DNA of 64,000 nt from Acetobacteraceae bacterium ESL0709 (GTDB lineage Bacteria; Pseudomonadota; Alphaproteobacteria; Acetobacterales; Acetobacteraceae): assembly GCA_029433415.1 (NCBI GenBank), contig JAQTIA010000003.1, forward strand, positions 1,349,628 to 1,413,627. The letters run 5' to 3'. The translations under genes were made by a program, and so were the position numbers. Of the stretch, positions 46,729-56,223 are shown piece after piece (within the stretch, counting starts at the first letter, position 1; the number at the start of each line of letters is the position of its first letter). The notes below the pieces were generated by a model. That model ran no database searches, was not told the origin of the DNA, and saw only the letters and a list, made by a program, of their open reading frames with translations.

Positions 46729-47394
46729 ATGCTCCACCTTCCGCAGTCTTTCCTGCAGGATCCTGATCTTAGCACTTTTGCCAGATCAGTTGGCCCTTGT
46801 ACTCTTTTTAAGGAAGGAAATTCAAGCCTCGCCGCCAGCCAATTTCGCGAGCCTTACGAGGCCCTCGCTCATGCCATAGTCGGCCAGCACCTCCATAGCA
46901 ATGCTGTCAGGACCATCTTTGAGCGTTTCTGTAGACTTAACACGACTGGACAGACAGGAACCCATCCCCCTGCTGCGGAAACTCTACTGACCATAACTCA
47001 TGAGGCTCTCAAGGAATGTGGTCTTTCAGACAGCAAAATCCATGCCCTGAAAGAATTGGCAAAAGCGCAATCTGACGGACAAATTCCGACCTCAGAACAA
47101 GCTGAAACGCTGGATGATGAAACGCTCATCGCCCAATTGACATCGCTCTATGGCATTGGCCGCTGGACCGTCGAGATGTTTCTGATTTTTGGTCTTCATC
47201 GGCCGGATGTCTTCCCTGCAGATGATTTTGGTATCAGAGAAGGATGGCGTCGTATCAAGAAGCTCCCTGAAAAGCCTTCTCCCAGAGAGCTTTACAAAAC
47301 GACAGAAAAATTCTCTCCGCACCGGACATTACTGACCTGTTATTGCTGGCATGCCAAAGAAGAGCTGGCGCCACCAGAAGAACAATCAAAATGA
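46729..47394 (+). CDS. DNA-3-methyladenine glycosylase, AlkA type
   Basis: Base-excision repair enzyme that removes alkylated bases. The 221 residues have the helix-hairpin-helix-GPD fold with LYGIGRWTVEMFLIF, containing the HhH, followed by the catalytic Asp in FPADDFGIREG (DD). The N-terminal beta domain typical of E. coli AlkA is missing, as in shorter bacterial versions. It stands alone between tonB and infA. Confidence 0.88.
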   Translation: MLHLPQSFLQDPDLSTFARSVGPCTLFKEGNSSLAASQFREPYEALAHAIVGQHLHSNAVRTIFERFCRLNTTGQTGTHPPAAETLLTITHEALKECGLSDSKIHALKELAKAQSDGQIPTSEQAETLDDETLIAQLTSLYGIGRWTVEMFLIFGLHRPDVFPADDFGIREGWRRIKKLPEKPSPRELYKTTEKFSPHRTLLTCYCWHAKEELAPPEEQSK

Positions 47395-47532
47395 TATTTT
47401 TTTAGATCCGATGCTCTTGACCTTGCTTTAAGAGAAACGCACATAATGCGGCTTTCTGATTCAGTAAAATCAGGTGGGGTTTGCCTGACCTGCTTATGCT
47501 GGCCTCAATAATATCCTGACTGAAGGACATCC

Positions 47533-47751
47533 ATGACTAAAGAAGATCTGATTGAGTTTACCGGAACCGTTACAGAACTCCTCCCCAACGCCATGTTCCG
47601 CGTGACACTGGATAACGAGCACACCATTCTGGCTCATACGAGTGGTAAAATGCGCAAGAATCGCATTCGCGTTCTGGCTGGAGACCGTGTGAATGTCGAA
47701 ATGACACCCTATGATCTCAGCAAGGGCCGTATAACCTTCCGTTTTAAATAG
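47533..47751 (+). CDS. infA: Translation initiation factor IF-1
   Basis: Binds the ribosomal A site during initiation. The 72-residue OB-fold protein has [41 protein letters not shown] and the end [19 protein letters not shown] precedes the ATG by a normal spacer. It heads infA-maf-RNase E/G-yacG, an order common in Alphaproteobacteria; maf begins four bases after its stop. Confidence 0.98.
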   Translation: MTKEDLIEFTGTVTELLPNAMFRVTLDNEHTILAHTSGKMRKNRIRVLAGDRVNVEMTPYDLSKGRITFRFK

Positions 47752-47755
47752 AGAG

Positions 47756-48388
47756 ATGGAACACTCTGCCATAATGGCTGATTCTGCCCAGAAAAAGCCT
47801 CTCTTCATTCTGGCCTCGGCTTCTCCGCGCCGCCTCGCTCTTCTGGCACAGATTGGCCTCAAGCCTGACCGTATCGTAGCGGCCGATCTCGACGAAACAC
47901 CCTATAAAAACGAACTGCCCCGTCTCTATGCACGGCGTCTTGCTCATGCAAAGGCCGCCTGTGTCTCCGCACAATATACAGAACCAGCTTTTATCCTCGG
48001 TGCCGATACCGTCGTTGCTGTTGGTCGCCGCATTTTGCAAAAGACTGAAGATGAGGACGTAGCTCGACGCCATTTGACGCTTCTTTCAGGCCGGCGTCAC
48101 AGGGTTTTTACCTCTGTGGCCCTATACCCAAGCGCAGGATTATCCGGTCGCAAGCCTGTTGAGCGTACAGTTGAAAGTTATGTCGCTTTTGCCCGTATGA
48201 CATCGCAACACATTGAAGCACTGATCCGACAAGGCGACTGGCGAGGAAAAGCTGGCAGCTACGCTCTTCAAGGAGCTGCCGCCTCCCATATCCGTCAGAT
48301 AGGAGGAAGCCCGTCAGCGATCATCGGTCTTCCTCTTTTCGAGACTGCACAGCTTTTACGAGGGCAGAACTTCCTTTCCATACCATAG
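47756..48388 (+). CDS. maf: Maf-family nucleotide pyrophosphatase
   Basis: Hydrolyses modified or non-canonical nucleotides (for example m7GTP or dTTP/UTP) to monophosphates. The signature LASASPRRLALL at the N-terminus binds phosphate, followed by ARRLAHAKA, LGADTVVAVG and a GKAGSYALQGAAA block near the end. ATG 47774 is an alternative start; neither start has a strong ribosome site, suggesting coupling to infA. Subfamily not resolved. Confidence 0.93.
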   Translation: MEHSAIMADSAQKKPLFILASASPRRLALLAQIGLKPDRIVAADLDETPYKNELPRLYARRLAHAKAACVSAQYTEPAFILGADTVVAVGRRILQKTEDEDVARRHLTLLSGRRHRVFTSVALYPSAGLSGRKPVERTVESYVAFARMTSQHIEALIRQGDWRGKAGSYALQGAAASHIRQIGGSPSAIIGLPLFETAQLLRGQNFLSIP

Positions 48389-48420
48389 GGCCCCGTTTCC
48401 CCGGACTACGAAAAACCTCC

Positions 48421-49470
48421 ATGATTATTCTTCTATCAGGCTCTCCTGGAGAACTGCGTTTCACTCTTATGAAGGGAAATGATATCCAGGACATCGCTCT
48501 TTGGCGTCCGGGAATGCCAGATGGATGGGGAGATCAGTATCTGGTGCGTGTTCTCTCGTGGGCCCCTGCCTTTGATGGCGCTTTTGTCCAGCTTGAGAAT
48601 CGGCAAGACGGTTTTCTGGTCACAAAAACAATCTTACAGGAAGGGCAGCTCGTTAAAGCGCAAATCGTACGTTGCGCCCAAAAGAATAAAGGCCCCCGAC
48701 TAAAACTTTTAACCGCAACCCCAGATAAGAGCGCTGAACATATTGGCATCCTGCAAGCAGGCCCACTTCCATTGGAAGATCTTCTTGCACAGGCCCCCCA
48801 AGCTTCTGTCGGTTACGAAGATGCCAGCCTGGCGGCACAACTTCCAACGAAATATCAATCGCTCCTCAAACGCCTTACCCACGAGCATTTTTCTTTTTTG
48901 GAAACAGAATGGGCAACTTTCCTCGAAACAACCATAAATGTTGGCCCTCTGATAGCTCATATTGTCCCGACTCCAGCTTTGACCGCCATCGACCTGGACG
49001 CTCCCTGCATGCCAGATTTTGCAGCGAATGTAGAAGCCTTGCAGGCGTTAGTGCATCAGATTCGCCTCCGGAACCTTTCTGGAACTATCCTTATAGATCC
49101 TGCTGGCATACGGACCAGGAAACGGGCAGCCCTCGTACCTTTTCTCGAACGATCCCTGCAACAGGAAAGAGACCCTCTGTGCCCCAGAATATCTGGCCTC
49201 ACGCCTTCAGGTCTGATTGAGATAACCCGGCCCGCAAAACGTCCCCCCCTCTCCGAGGCCTTTTCATCACCTCACGGGCGGGGACTCACCATCCTGCGCC
49301 AGATATTGCGTGAAGAGCTACCGGGCACAACCCTTCATGCTCCTGCCTCCATTATCCAAGCTCTTGATTCTGACCCGCAAGCCCTCACTTCTTTTAACAG
49401 AGTAAGAGGGAAAAAATTACAGCTTTCCATACGCCCTCCTCATTCCTCACTCTCCTGGAGTCTCACCTAA
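48421..49470 (+). CDS. Ribonuclease E/G family protein, short form
   Basis: Likely endoribonuclease for RNA processing. An S1-like RNA-binding part (DQYLVRVLSWAPAFDGAFVQ) occupies the first third; the DNase-I-like catalytic part has the metal-binding aspartates in TAIDLDAP and GTILIDPAG. At 349 residues it lacks the zinc-link CPxC motif and small domain of E. coli RNase E/G and the RNase E scaffold. Short versions in the infA-maf-yacG cluster are usual in this class, so truncation is probably natural. The start codon lacks a clear ribosome site. Confidence 0.85.
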   Translation: MIILLSGSPGELRFTLMKGNDIQDIALWRPGMPDGWGDQYLVRVLSWAPAFDGAFVQLENRQDGFLVTKTILQEGQLVKAQIVRCAQKNKGPRLKLLTATPDKSAEHIGILQAGPLPLEDLLAQAPQASVGYEDASLAAQLPTKYQSLLKRLTHEHFSFLETEWATFLETTINVGPLIAHIVPTPALTAIDLDAPCMPDFAANVEALQALVHQIRLRNLSGTILIDPAGIRTRKRAALVPFLERSLQQERDPLCPRISGLTPSGLIEITRPAKRPPLSEAFSSPHGRGLTILRQILREELPGTTLHAPASIIQALDSDPQALTSFNRVRGKKLQLSIRPPHSSLSWSLT

Positions 49471-49676
49471 TGTGCCCCCTCTGCAAAAAAACTACCACTC
49501 CAGAATTCCGACCTTTCTGCTCACAGAAATGTGCTGATATTGATCTAGGACGCTGGATTACCGGCCAATATCGCGTCCCCTCATTTCATATCGAAGATCC
49601 ACATGGCAAAGAATTTACAGCAATTGACCGTGACGCTTTTTCAAAAGAAAAAGAAATACCCTCTCAAGAGGCTTGA
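49470..49676 (+). CDS. yacG: DNA gyrase inhibitor YacG (zinc protein)
   Basis: Small zinc-binding protein that inhibits DNA gyrase in E. coli. The C4 zinc site CPLCKK ... FCSQKCADIDLGRWITG with conserved RWITG is clear. 68 residues, starting one base inside the preceding stop region with GGAG upstream. It is the last gene of the infA cluster and is followed by tRNA-Phe. Confidence 0.92.
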   Translation: MCPLCKKTTTPEFRPFCSQKCADIDLGRWITGQYRVPSFHIEDPHGKEFTAIDRDAFSKEKEIPSQEA

Positions 49677-49737
49677 TCAGCACATCATCATAGGGTAAAT
49701 CCCTCTTCAGTCGTAAGGAACTTATCTTACGCACGGT

Positions 49738-49813
49738 GCCCAAGTAGCTCAGTTGGTAGAGCATGCGACTGAAAATCGCAGTGTCGGTGGTTCGATCCCG
49801 CCCTTGGGCACCA
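49738..49813 (+). tRNA. tRNA-Phe (GAA)
   Basis: 76 nt with acceptor GCCCAAG/CTTGGGC, D-arm GCTCAGTTGGTAGAGC, anticodon stem-loop TGCGA-CTGAAAA-TCGCA (anticodon GAA), TTCGATC T-loop and an encoded CCA end. No flanking direct repeat, hence no sign that it serves as an integration site. Confidence 0.98.
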
Positions 49814-49943
49814 TTTTATCCTCGTAAAATCATTCGTGCATTTTTTCTACTGCTGTGAGTCCTTTCTGGCAGCAAGAAAAGAATAATTTGCACAAACACA
49901 CCTGTAAGGTGCATTCTTCTTCCCAGATGGAAGGAACATCTTC

Positions 49944-50801
49944 ATGACGACAGCTTTACCTGTTCTTGAATTTCGCAATGGGCTGACAGTTCCACGCCTG
50001 GGTATGGGGACATGGGCCATAGGTGACGCCCCTGACAAGCGTCAGAACGAAATAGAGGCCTTGCGTTACGGGCTGGATGCCGGACTCCGCGTGATTGATA
50101 CGGCCGAAATGTATGGAAATGGCCGTTCAGAAATGCTGGTCGGGGAGGCCATCTCGGACAGGCGGAAAGATGTTTTTCTAACCAGCAAGCTTCTGCCCAG
50201 CCACGCCTCTTACGATAAGGCCTTTGAAGCCTGTGAGCGCTCGCTTCGCCACCTGAAAACCGATTATCTTGATCTTTATCTGCTGCACTGGCGCGGCTCT
50301 GTCCCGTTAAAAGAGACAGTACGAGCTTTCGACGCCCTTAAACAGCAGGGGATGATCAAAGCATGGGGTGTTTCCAATTTTGATTGCGATGACATGGAAG
50401 AACTCGAAGTTATAAGCCCGGACTGTCAAACCAATCAGGTCTTGTACAACCTTGAGCATCGCGGCATAGAATTTGACCTCTTGCCTTATGATACTGACAG
50501 GAAAGTTATCACAACAGCCTATTCTCCGCTGGGACAGGGAAAAACTCTGCTGCAACACCCAGCACTCAGAGTAATTGCTGCGCGGCACACAACGGCGCTC
50601 GGACCAGCAACTCCAGCACAGATCGCACTGGCTTGGACATTGCAAAAAAATACCATTCTGGTCATTCCTAAAGCCTCTACGCCAGAACATCAGAAAAACA
50701 ATATCGCCGCGTTGGAAATCACGCTTACAGATTCTGATCTGGCTGAGCTGAATCGTGCTTTCCCGCCACCTTCCAGCAAGCTCCCCCTTGCCATGCTATA
50801 G
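49944..50801 (+). CDS. Aldo/keto reductase
   Basis: NADPH-dependent carbonyl reductase of the AKR fold. The catalytic tetrad is recognisable: Asp in VIDTAEMYGNG with Tyr, Lys in LTSKLLPSHA and His in YLLHWRG. The C-terminal cofactor segment VIPKAST is present. The nearest type is DkgA/YdhF-like with 285 residues. A ribosome site GGAAGGA precedes the ATG. It precedes the convergent GH32 gene; substrate not predictable. Confidence 0.9.
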   Translation: MTTALPVLEFRNGLTVPRLGMGTWAIGDAPDKRQNEIEALRYGLDAGLRVIDTAEMYGNGRSEMLVGEAISDRRKDVFLTSKLLPSHASYDKAFEACERSLRHLKTDYLDLYLLHWRGSVPLKETVRAFDALKQQGMIKAWGVSNFDCDDMEELEVISPDCQTNQVLYNLEHRGIEFDLLPYDTDRKVITTAYSPLGQGKTLLQHPALRVIAARHTTALGPATPAQIALAWTLQKNTILVIPKASTPEHQKNNIAALEITLTDSDLAELNRAFPPPSSKLPLAML

Positions 50802-50812
50802 AAAAGACAGGC

Positions 50813-50850
50813 GGGAGCGTCTGGACACACCAAGCGCTCCCTCTTTATTT
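50813..50850 (+). terminator. Terminator after the aldo/keto reductase
   Basis: Stem GGGAGCG ... CGCTCCC (seven pairs, 15-base loop) followed by TCTTTATTT, between two convergent genes. Confidence 0.7.
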
Positions 50851-50861
50851 ACAGACGCATT

Positions 50862-52508
50862 TTACTCCAGAGTGATACGTTCCATCGTTTTCTTCAAAGG
50901 ATAGAGCGCTGCATGCGTGACACGGGCAGAAAGGAATTCCGTCCTGAAGGTCACAGTCTCCAAAGGACTGTCAGGATAGACAAGCGCCGTCCCGACGACC
51001 GTGCCGCCATTGGCATAAATTTCCAATGTACTGCCATCAAGAATGATCTGAAGCTGGAAGTCACGCGCATCCTGCGGTAGAGATGCAGAAAACTGGCCCG
51101 TGAAGAATGGATTATCAAACCCTCTCAGCTTACTGCGGTCAAGCCAGAGCTGATTATAGATCGCGTCGACCCCAATGCTGAACTCTTCACCCTTTTGGTT
51201 GGCAAATGTGAGAGAAAAACGGGGCGGGCACCACCGATTATCGCGAATATGTGTTTCGGGGATATCCTCAAGCGAAACATCCATCACGAGCTCAAAAGGC
51301 TGATTGGGCGGTAAACTGACTTCTGCCTTTTCCCCTGACGTAAAATAAGGCAAATCAAACAGCACAGAAGGCTGACGGAGAGCCTCCAGCCCATATGGCG
51401 TCTGCACAAGGCGCAACTCGCCATATTCATCATGTTTCAGGACCATCTGACGAGGCAGGGTCATAGCACCACGCCATGTTTCCGTCGGCACTTCTTCCGT
51501 GTACTGCCAGTTGCTCATCCAAGCCAGATAGACTGCATCTCCGCCGGGCATATCATTGTAAGTCTGCAGGGCATAACATTCCTTGGCAAAATCCGTCATA
51601 CGAACCTGCCTGTCTTCTGGAATAAAACGCTCCCCATCAAAATGACCGATGAAATATTCTGTCGAACTCCCGCCTAATGCAGCGCCAGGATTAACTGAGA
51701 GAAAGAGAACCCAGCGCGTTTCCCCGCTCTTCCCGCCTTCAACCCGAATTTCCGCCAGTCCCGGACATTCATAATCAACAGCAAAAACACCGTCCGGCCC
51801 GAAATCACTCAGATGCATCCAGCTCAGCAAATCATAAGAACCATAAAAAGAAAGCTTATGCGCCCGGGCGTGCGAAACCACCATAACCCACTTCTGACTA
51901 GGGGCGTGCCAGAATACTTTGGGATCACGAAAGGAAGTGCTGCCGACGTCCAGAACAGGATTATTTACATAATCACTGAAATGTTCCCCGCCATCACAGC
52001 TATACGCCACATATTGTGACTGTTTCATTTCTGTCGAACGTGTAAAGATGGCAACAAGACCACCATTATCTTTATGGGGAAACAGACCTGAATGGTTTTG
52101 ACTGTCATTAACGGCGCTCCCACTGAAAGCCTGCCCATCCTGCGTCTGATTCACCGCAATGGGTTTATCTTGCCAATGATACAGATCTGTACTGACAGCA
52201 TGCCCCCAATGGACATTCCCTGCAAAAGGCGCGATAGGGTCATACTGATAATAAAGATGGAAATACCGCCCATCATAAACCAGACCATTAGGATCATTCA
52301 TAAAACCCTTGTCAGGCGTAAAATGCAGGGAAGGACGATAAAGCCGATCATGGAACGGCAAGCTACTCGGTTTGTTACCCGTTTTCTTCCCGGAAATTTT
52401 TACATTTTCCGACTGAAGTCCAGACGAGACCGCTTCCCCCAACGTGCCCAACGCCTTGTAACTAACGTTTTTTTTAGATTTTATGTTGCAATTTCCAGTA
52501 TTTTTCAT
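50862..52508 (-). CDS. GH32 fructan hydrolase/levanase or sucrose hydrolase
   Basis: Glycoside hydrolase family 32, cleaving beta-fructosides such as levan, inulin or sucrose. All three catalytic motifs are present: nucleophile D72 in MNDPNG, transition-state D195 in FRDPKV, and acid/base E247 in YECPGL. A C-terminal beta-sandwich follows from about residue 390. The first 50 residues are polar and Lys/Ser-rich with no hydrophobic signal segment, so either export is not Sec-type or the enzyme is cytoplasmic. 548 residues. TAGGT precedes the ATG. It lies between the aldo/keto reductase and an SBF-like transporter. Confidence 0.9.
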   Translation of the reverse strand: MKNTGNCNIKSKKNVSYKALGTLGEAVSSGLQSENVKISGKKTGNKPSSLPFHDRLYRPSLHFTPDKGFMNDPNGLVYDGRYFHLYYQYDPIAPFAGNVHWGHAVSTDLYHWQDKPIAVNQTQDGQAFSGSAVNDSQNHSGLFPHKDNGGLVAIFTRSTEMKQSQYVAYSCDGGEHFSDYVNNPVLDVGSTSFRDPKVFWHAPSQKWVMVVSHARAHKLSFYGSYDLLSWMHLSDFGPDGVFAVDYECPGLAEIRVEGGKSGETRWVLFLSVNPGAALGGSSTEYFIGHFDGERFIPEDRQVRMTDFAKECYALQTYNDMPGGDAVYLAWMSNWQYTEEVPTETWRGAMTLPRQMVLKHDEYGELRLVQTPYGLEALRQPSVLFDLPYFTSGEKAEVSLPPNQPFELVMDVSLEDIPETHIRDNRWCPPRFSLTFANQKGEEFSIGVDAIYNQLWLDRSKLRGFDNPFFTGQFSASLPQDARDFQLQIILDGSTLEIYANGGTVVGTALVYPDSPLETVTFRTEFLSARVTHAALYPLKKTMERITLE

Positions 52509-52639
52509 GTTAATGACCTACTAATTTTTATAAAGTTAAAAAAGTATTTAATGACACTCTGTAAATATGAGTGTCCTTTGTATTTATACTTATAAATCAT
52601 CTTTTCAAGACCACACATTACTAAAGCTGGATAATCTTT

Positions 52640-53632
52640 ATGAAAAAAATAGATCCATTCTTGATGATGTTGATTGGGGCCGTCCTTCTCGCCTCCTTCT
52701 TCCCCTGTCCCCCCGCAGCGCAGCCGTGGATGAGCAGACTCAGCACCCTGCTCATTACCCTGATGTTCTTTTTTCAGGGTGCGAAATTAGAACGTCACGC
52801 TATTATTGAAAGTCTGCAAGACTGGCGTCTTCAGGGTGGCACTCTTTTTGCCAGTTTCGTCCTTTTCCCTTTATTGGGATTCGCCCTTTATCTCCTCTGC
52901 CACGCCCTGTTTGCCAACGGCGTTGTCAATTCCGAACTTTGGGTAGGGATTCTGTTTCTCTGTTGCCTGCCTTCAACGGTACAATCTTCAATCGCCCTAA
53001 CCTCTATTGCACGCGGCAATGTCCCGGCGGCTATCTGTTCTGCGACAGCTTCCAATATTCTCGGCATCTTTTTTACCCCCCTTCTGAGCGGCCTACTCCT
53101 TCACCGCAGCGATAGCGGCTCTGGACTCGAAACAATTCTGGAAGTAAGTCGGGAACTTCTGCTTCCCTTCATTGCCGGACAGCTCGTGCAGAAATGGATC
53201 GGTCCCATAGTTCACCGGCACAAGGTCCTTCTCTCTTTCACTGACAGGGGATCCATTATTGTCCTGGTTTATGCCGCCTTCAGCACGGCTGTACTACAGG
53301 GACTCTGGAAACGTATCCCATTGATTGATCTGGGAAAGGTAGCACTTCTTGACACTATTCTCCTTTTTGTACTGCTCTGCACAACCTATATGCTGGGACG
53401 CTTGCTGGGACAGAGCAAGGAAAATGAGATCGCCCTGCAATTTTGTGGTTCCAAGAAATCACTCGCAACAGGGATTCCCATGGCCAGCGTCATTTTCCCG
53501 ACTGGAGCGGGCATTATCGTAATCCCATTGATGATCTATCATCAGATTCAACTTTTTATCTGCACTGTTCTGGCCCGTCATTATGCGGCCCGACCAGTAG
53601 AACCCAATGAAACTCCTCTCAAGAAACACTAA
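52640..53632 (+). CDS. SBF-like bile acid:sodium symporter family transporter (YfeH type)
   Basis: Inner-membrane protein with about ten hydrophobic segments, 330 residues, matching the SBF-like CPA-superfamily group that includes E. coli YfeH. Landmarks are LFLCCLPSTVQSSIALTSIARGN, with the conserved PST, and CGSKKSLATGIPMA near the C-terminus. The true substrate is unknown; family members elsewhere range from bile acids and organic anions to arsenite-like roles. The 3' end overlaps by four bases the convergent ABC ATPase gene. Confidence 0.85.
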   Translation: MKKIDPFLMMLIGAVLLASFFPCPPAAQPWMSRLSTLLITLMFFFQGAKLERHAIIESLQDWRLQGGTLFASFVLFPLLGFALYLLCHALFANGVVNSELWVGILFLCCLPSTVQSSIALTSIARGNVPAAICSATASNILGIFFTPLLSGLLLHRSDSGSGLETILEVSRELLLPFIAGQLVQKWIGPIVHRHKVLLSFTDRGSIIVLVYAAFSTAVLQGLWKRIPLIDLGKVALLDTILLFVLLCTTYMLGRLLGQSKENEIALQFCGSKKSLATGIPMASVIFPTGAGIIVIPLMIYHQIQLFICTVLARHYAARPVEPNETPLKKH

Positions 53633-54396
53633 ATGTACTCTTTCCGCACGATAAGAGGGATATCACCCACCATTTGCACGTCTGTCTCATAAATATTTCG
53701 CACTATATCCTCTGTCATGACCTCTTTGACGCTTCCTTCTGCAATAATGCTTCCCTGTTTCAGAAAAGTTATTCTCGTGCAAAATTGAGCGGCCAAAGAC
53801 AAATCATGAATTACGGCACAAACGGCTCTCTGTCCTGACGCAATCCCGTCATACAGGATTTCCATCATCTTTATGGCCTGCGCTGGATCAAGAGCAGCCG
53901 TAGGCTCATCAACCAAAAGAAATGGCGCATCTACAGCCAAGGCCCTGGCCAGGCAAACCCGCGCCTTTTCTCCCCCTGACAGGGTTTCCACGCGTCGTAG
54001 ACGCAATTTCTGAAGCCCTGTTTCCTCAATCACCTTTTCCACTATAGAGGCACTTTGAGCCGCTGTTTTACCGTAATAAGGAAGTCTGCCCAAGGCAACC
54101 ACGTCTTCTGCTTTCATACCATAAGGAAGGACTCTTTCCTGCGGAAGGTAAGCTATCTTTTTCCCTTTTTGAGAGAAAGAAACTGCTTCCAGTGCCCTCC
54201 CCTCCAGGAAAATATGCCCACCTGAAAGACGCTGAAAACCAAGGAGAGATTTTAACAAGGTTGTTTTTCCAGCCCCATTTGGCCCAACGATACCGAGGAA
54301 CTCGCCAGGAACAAGCCTGAGGGACACATCCTCAAGCAGAAGTTTCCCTCCATTTCTGACAGTGACATGACACGCCGTGAGAGACAAATCAGACAT
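53629..54396 (-). CDS. Iron/cobalamin-type ABC ATP-binding protein
   Basis: ATPase of a BtuCD/FecCDE-type importer. Walker A GPNGAGKTT, the signature TLSGGEKARVCLARAL and Walker B FLLVDEPTAALDP are all present. The 255 residues fit the FecE/BtuD class. It overlaps the permease gene by eight bases at the 5' end, so the operon is tightly coupled. Confidence 0.92.
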   Translation of the reverse strand: MSDLSLTACHVTVRNGGKLLLEDVSLRLVPGEFLGIVGPNGAGKTTLLKSLLGFQRLSGGHIFLEGRALEAVSFSQKGKKIAYLPQERVLPYGMKAEDVVALGRLPYYGKTAAQSASIVEKVIEETGLQKLRLRRVETLSGGEKARVCLARALAVDAPFLLVDEPTAALDPAQAIKMMEILYDGIASGQRAVCAVIHDLSLAAQFCTRITFLKQGSIIAEGSVKEVMTEDIVRNIYETDVQMVGDIPLIVRKEYI

Positions 54397-55381
54397 TCTG
54401 GACGCGATAAAGTTTCCAGATTTGGAAAAGAAAAAAGGGCGTTCCTATCAATGTTGTTACAACGCCCAGCGGAAGATGATTAGCCAGTACGGACACATGA
54501 ACCAGACCATCGGCCCCAATAAGCAGAACGGCGCCCAGCAGGGCCGAAGGGACAAGCGTATCCGAAGGCTTATACCCCACAAGGAACCGGGCAATATGGG
54601 GTACAACAAGCCCTATGAAAGCAATATTTCCAGCGACAGCCACGGCAGACCCCAAAGAAAGCACACACCCGCCGATGATAAGACATTGTGTATAATGAGG
54701 CCTTATCCCCATGGAACGGGCAATATTTTCTCCCAGAGATAACCCATCCAGACTCCGCCCCGTCACTGACAATAACAAACACCCTGCCACAAGGCCCGGA
54801 AAGGCCATAAAGAGAGCCTGACTGTCAGCCTGATTTAAGGACCCCAAAAGCCAATGCGCTATTTCAAAACGAGCATATGGACTGGGAACGAGATTTAGAA
54901 TCAAGGAAAGAAGAGCAGCACTTAGCGTGCTAAGGGCAATACCAGCAAGCGTCATCACGAAGATCCCACCGCGGCTTAACGTAAACAGAATCACGGCAGC
55001 GAACAGTGCTCCCGTAAACGCAGCACAAGCTATAAGCACGGGACCTCCCGACAGAAAATCCGTGTAAAATACCAGCACTCCCCCCAGTGATGCCCACCCA
55101 GTGATGCCCAATATCCCGGGATCTGCCAATGGATTACGCATTGATGCCTGCAGATTGGCCCCCGCCAACCCTAAAGCCGCACCTATCAGCAGAGCCAGAA
55201 CAAGCCGGGGCAAGCGCAATTGACCAATCACCAGCGCACTGACAGACATATGATCTTGCACCACATCCATAATGCCTTGCCCCACATAAATATCTGGCGG
55301 CAGCTTGTAACAAAGTGAGAAAAAAAACGCGACGGCCAGCAACGCCCCAAGCAGCATTGTAACCACCTGATAGCGCGTCAT
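54389..55381 (-). CDS. FecCD/BtuC-family ABC permease
   Basis: Ten-helix permease of an iron-siderophore, heme or cobalamin importer. It shows the FecCD family blocks RLPRLVLALLIGAALGLAGA, PLADPGILGITGWASLGG and IAFIGLVVPHIARFLVG. The start at 55381 has AAGGA upstream and overlaps the preceding stop (ATGA); the frame stays open to 55516 without family similarity. 330 residues, normal. Confidence 0.92.
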   Translation of the reverse strand: MTRYQVVTMLLGALLAVAFFFSLCYKLPPDIYVGQGIMDVVQDHMSVSALVIGQLRLPRLVLALLIGAALGLAGANLQASMRNPLADPGILGITGWASLGGVLVFYTDFLSGGPVLIACAAFTGALFAAVILFTLSRGGIFVMTLAGIALSTLSAALLSLILNLVPSPYARFEIAHWLLGSLNQADSQALFMAFPGLVAGCLLLSVTGRSLDGLSLGENIARSMGIRPHYTQCLIIGGCVLSLGSAVAVAGNIAFIGLVVPHIARFLVGYKPSDTLVPSALLGAVLLIGADGLVHVSVLANHLPLGVVTTLIGTPFFLFQIWKLYRVQNV

Positions 55382-56223
55382 AGCCTTTCCTTCTCTCTTG
55401 AAAGCGCGATATGAGCCGCCGTTAACAGTCTGACCGCATCCAGAGACTGGGGTATTCCGCACAAAGTGAACTTCGCCGGAATCGCAAGAAAATGTGACCC
55501 TGCAAAACGCTTCCATAAAAAATCGGGGAGAAGTTTTTTTTCTTTGAGAGAAGGCCCTGCACCCAAAGACGAAATTACCAAAAGATCTGGCGAAGAGACT
55601 AATAAAATTTCGGGCGAAAAAATCCGATAATGATCATATGTCCCCGAAAGAGAAAGAAAACCAGTCTTGGCAAGCATATCTTCCAGAAGAGGATCATCAC
55701 TCTCACTGTAAAAAACTGCTGTTAAAGAGGGAGAGGCCCCAGAAACGTGACTGTCCTGCTCAAGCTGACGCTCAAACATCCGTGCCAGACTATCCCCCCG
55801 CTCCGGGACGTTTAACCACCTGGCCAACGCCTGTATCTGCTGAGGAATATCAGCTAATCTCTGGGCAACTGGTAACTGATAATAGGCTATCGACCGCAAG
55901 CGAGCGATCATCGTCACAGAGGAATGCCCCCACTGACTCTCGAGAATATGAGTCGGATGGTGATTCAGGACATCTTCACCTTCCGCTCGGGCAACAGGAA
56001 GAGAGCGAGCCTCTTCACATATAACAGCTTCAGCACAATCATGCGCTAATGGGCTTAACCCTATAATCTCATATGAAGGCAGCAAAGAAGCCAGAAGCTG
56101 GTCCGTGCATAGATTTAAGGACAATACGCGCCTTACTGGCTGCCTGTCTCCCCACCCCGTTTCTGGCAAAGCGCACCCCAGAAAGAGCAGACTCAAAACG
56201 ATATTCTGAAACTTAAAGACCAA
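55378..56223 (-). CDS. Periplasmic substrate-binding protein, BtuF/FepB-like
   Basis: Captures the ligand in the periplasm for the FecCD-type permease. The N-terminus is a signal peptide (IVLSLLFLGCALPETG), and RRVLSLNLCTDQLLASLLP is a common start of cobalamin/iron ABC binding proteins of this class. It starts at TTG overlapping the receptor stop by 11 bases, with GGGGGG six bases upstream. The type II, single-lobed-helix architecture is expected. Ligand unknown: corrinoid or an iron chelate. Confidence 0.83.
   Translation of the reverse strand: MVFKFQNIVLSLLFLGCALPETGWGDRQPVRRVLSLNLCTDQLLASLLPSYEIIGLSPLAHDCAEAVICEEARSLPVARAEGEDVLNHHPTHILESQWGHSSVTMIARLRSIAYYQLPVAQRLADIPQQIQALARWLNVPERGDSLARMFERQLEQDSHVSGASPSLTAVFYSESDDPLLEDMLAKTGFLSLSGTYDHYRIFSPEILLVSSPDLLVISSLGAGPSLKEKKLLPDFLWKRFAGSHFLAIPAKFTLCGIPQSLDAVRLLTAAHIALSREKERL

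Noticed and set aside
49738..53632. tRNA-Phe as the insertion site of an island carrying GH32 and the SBF-like transporter
   Set aside because: No integrase, no direct repeat of the tRNA 3' end and no clear composition change were seen.
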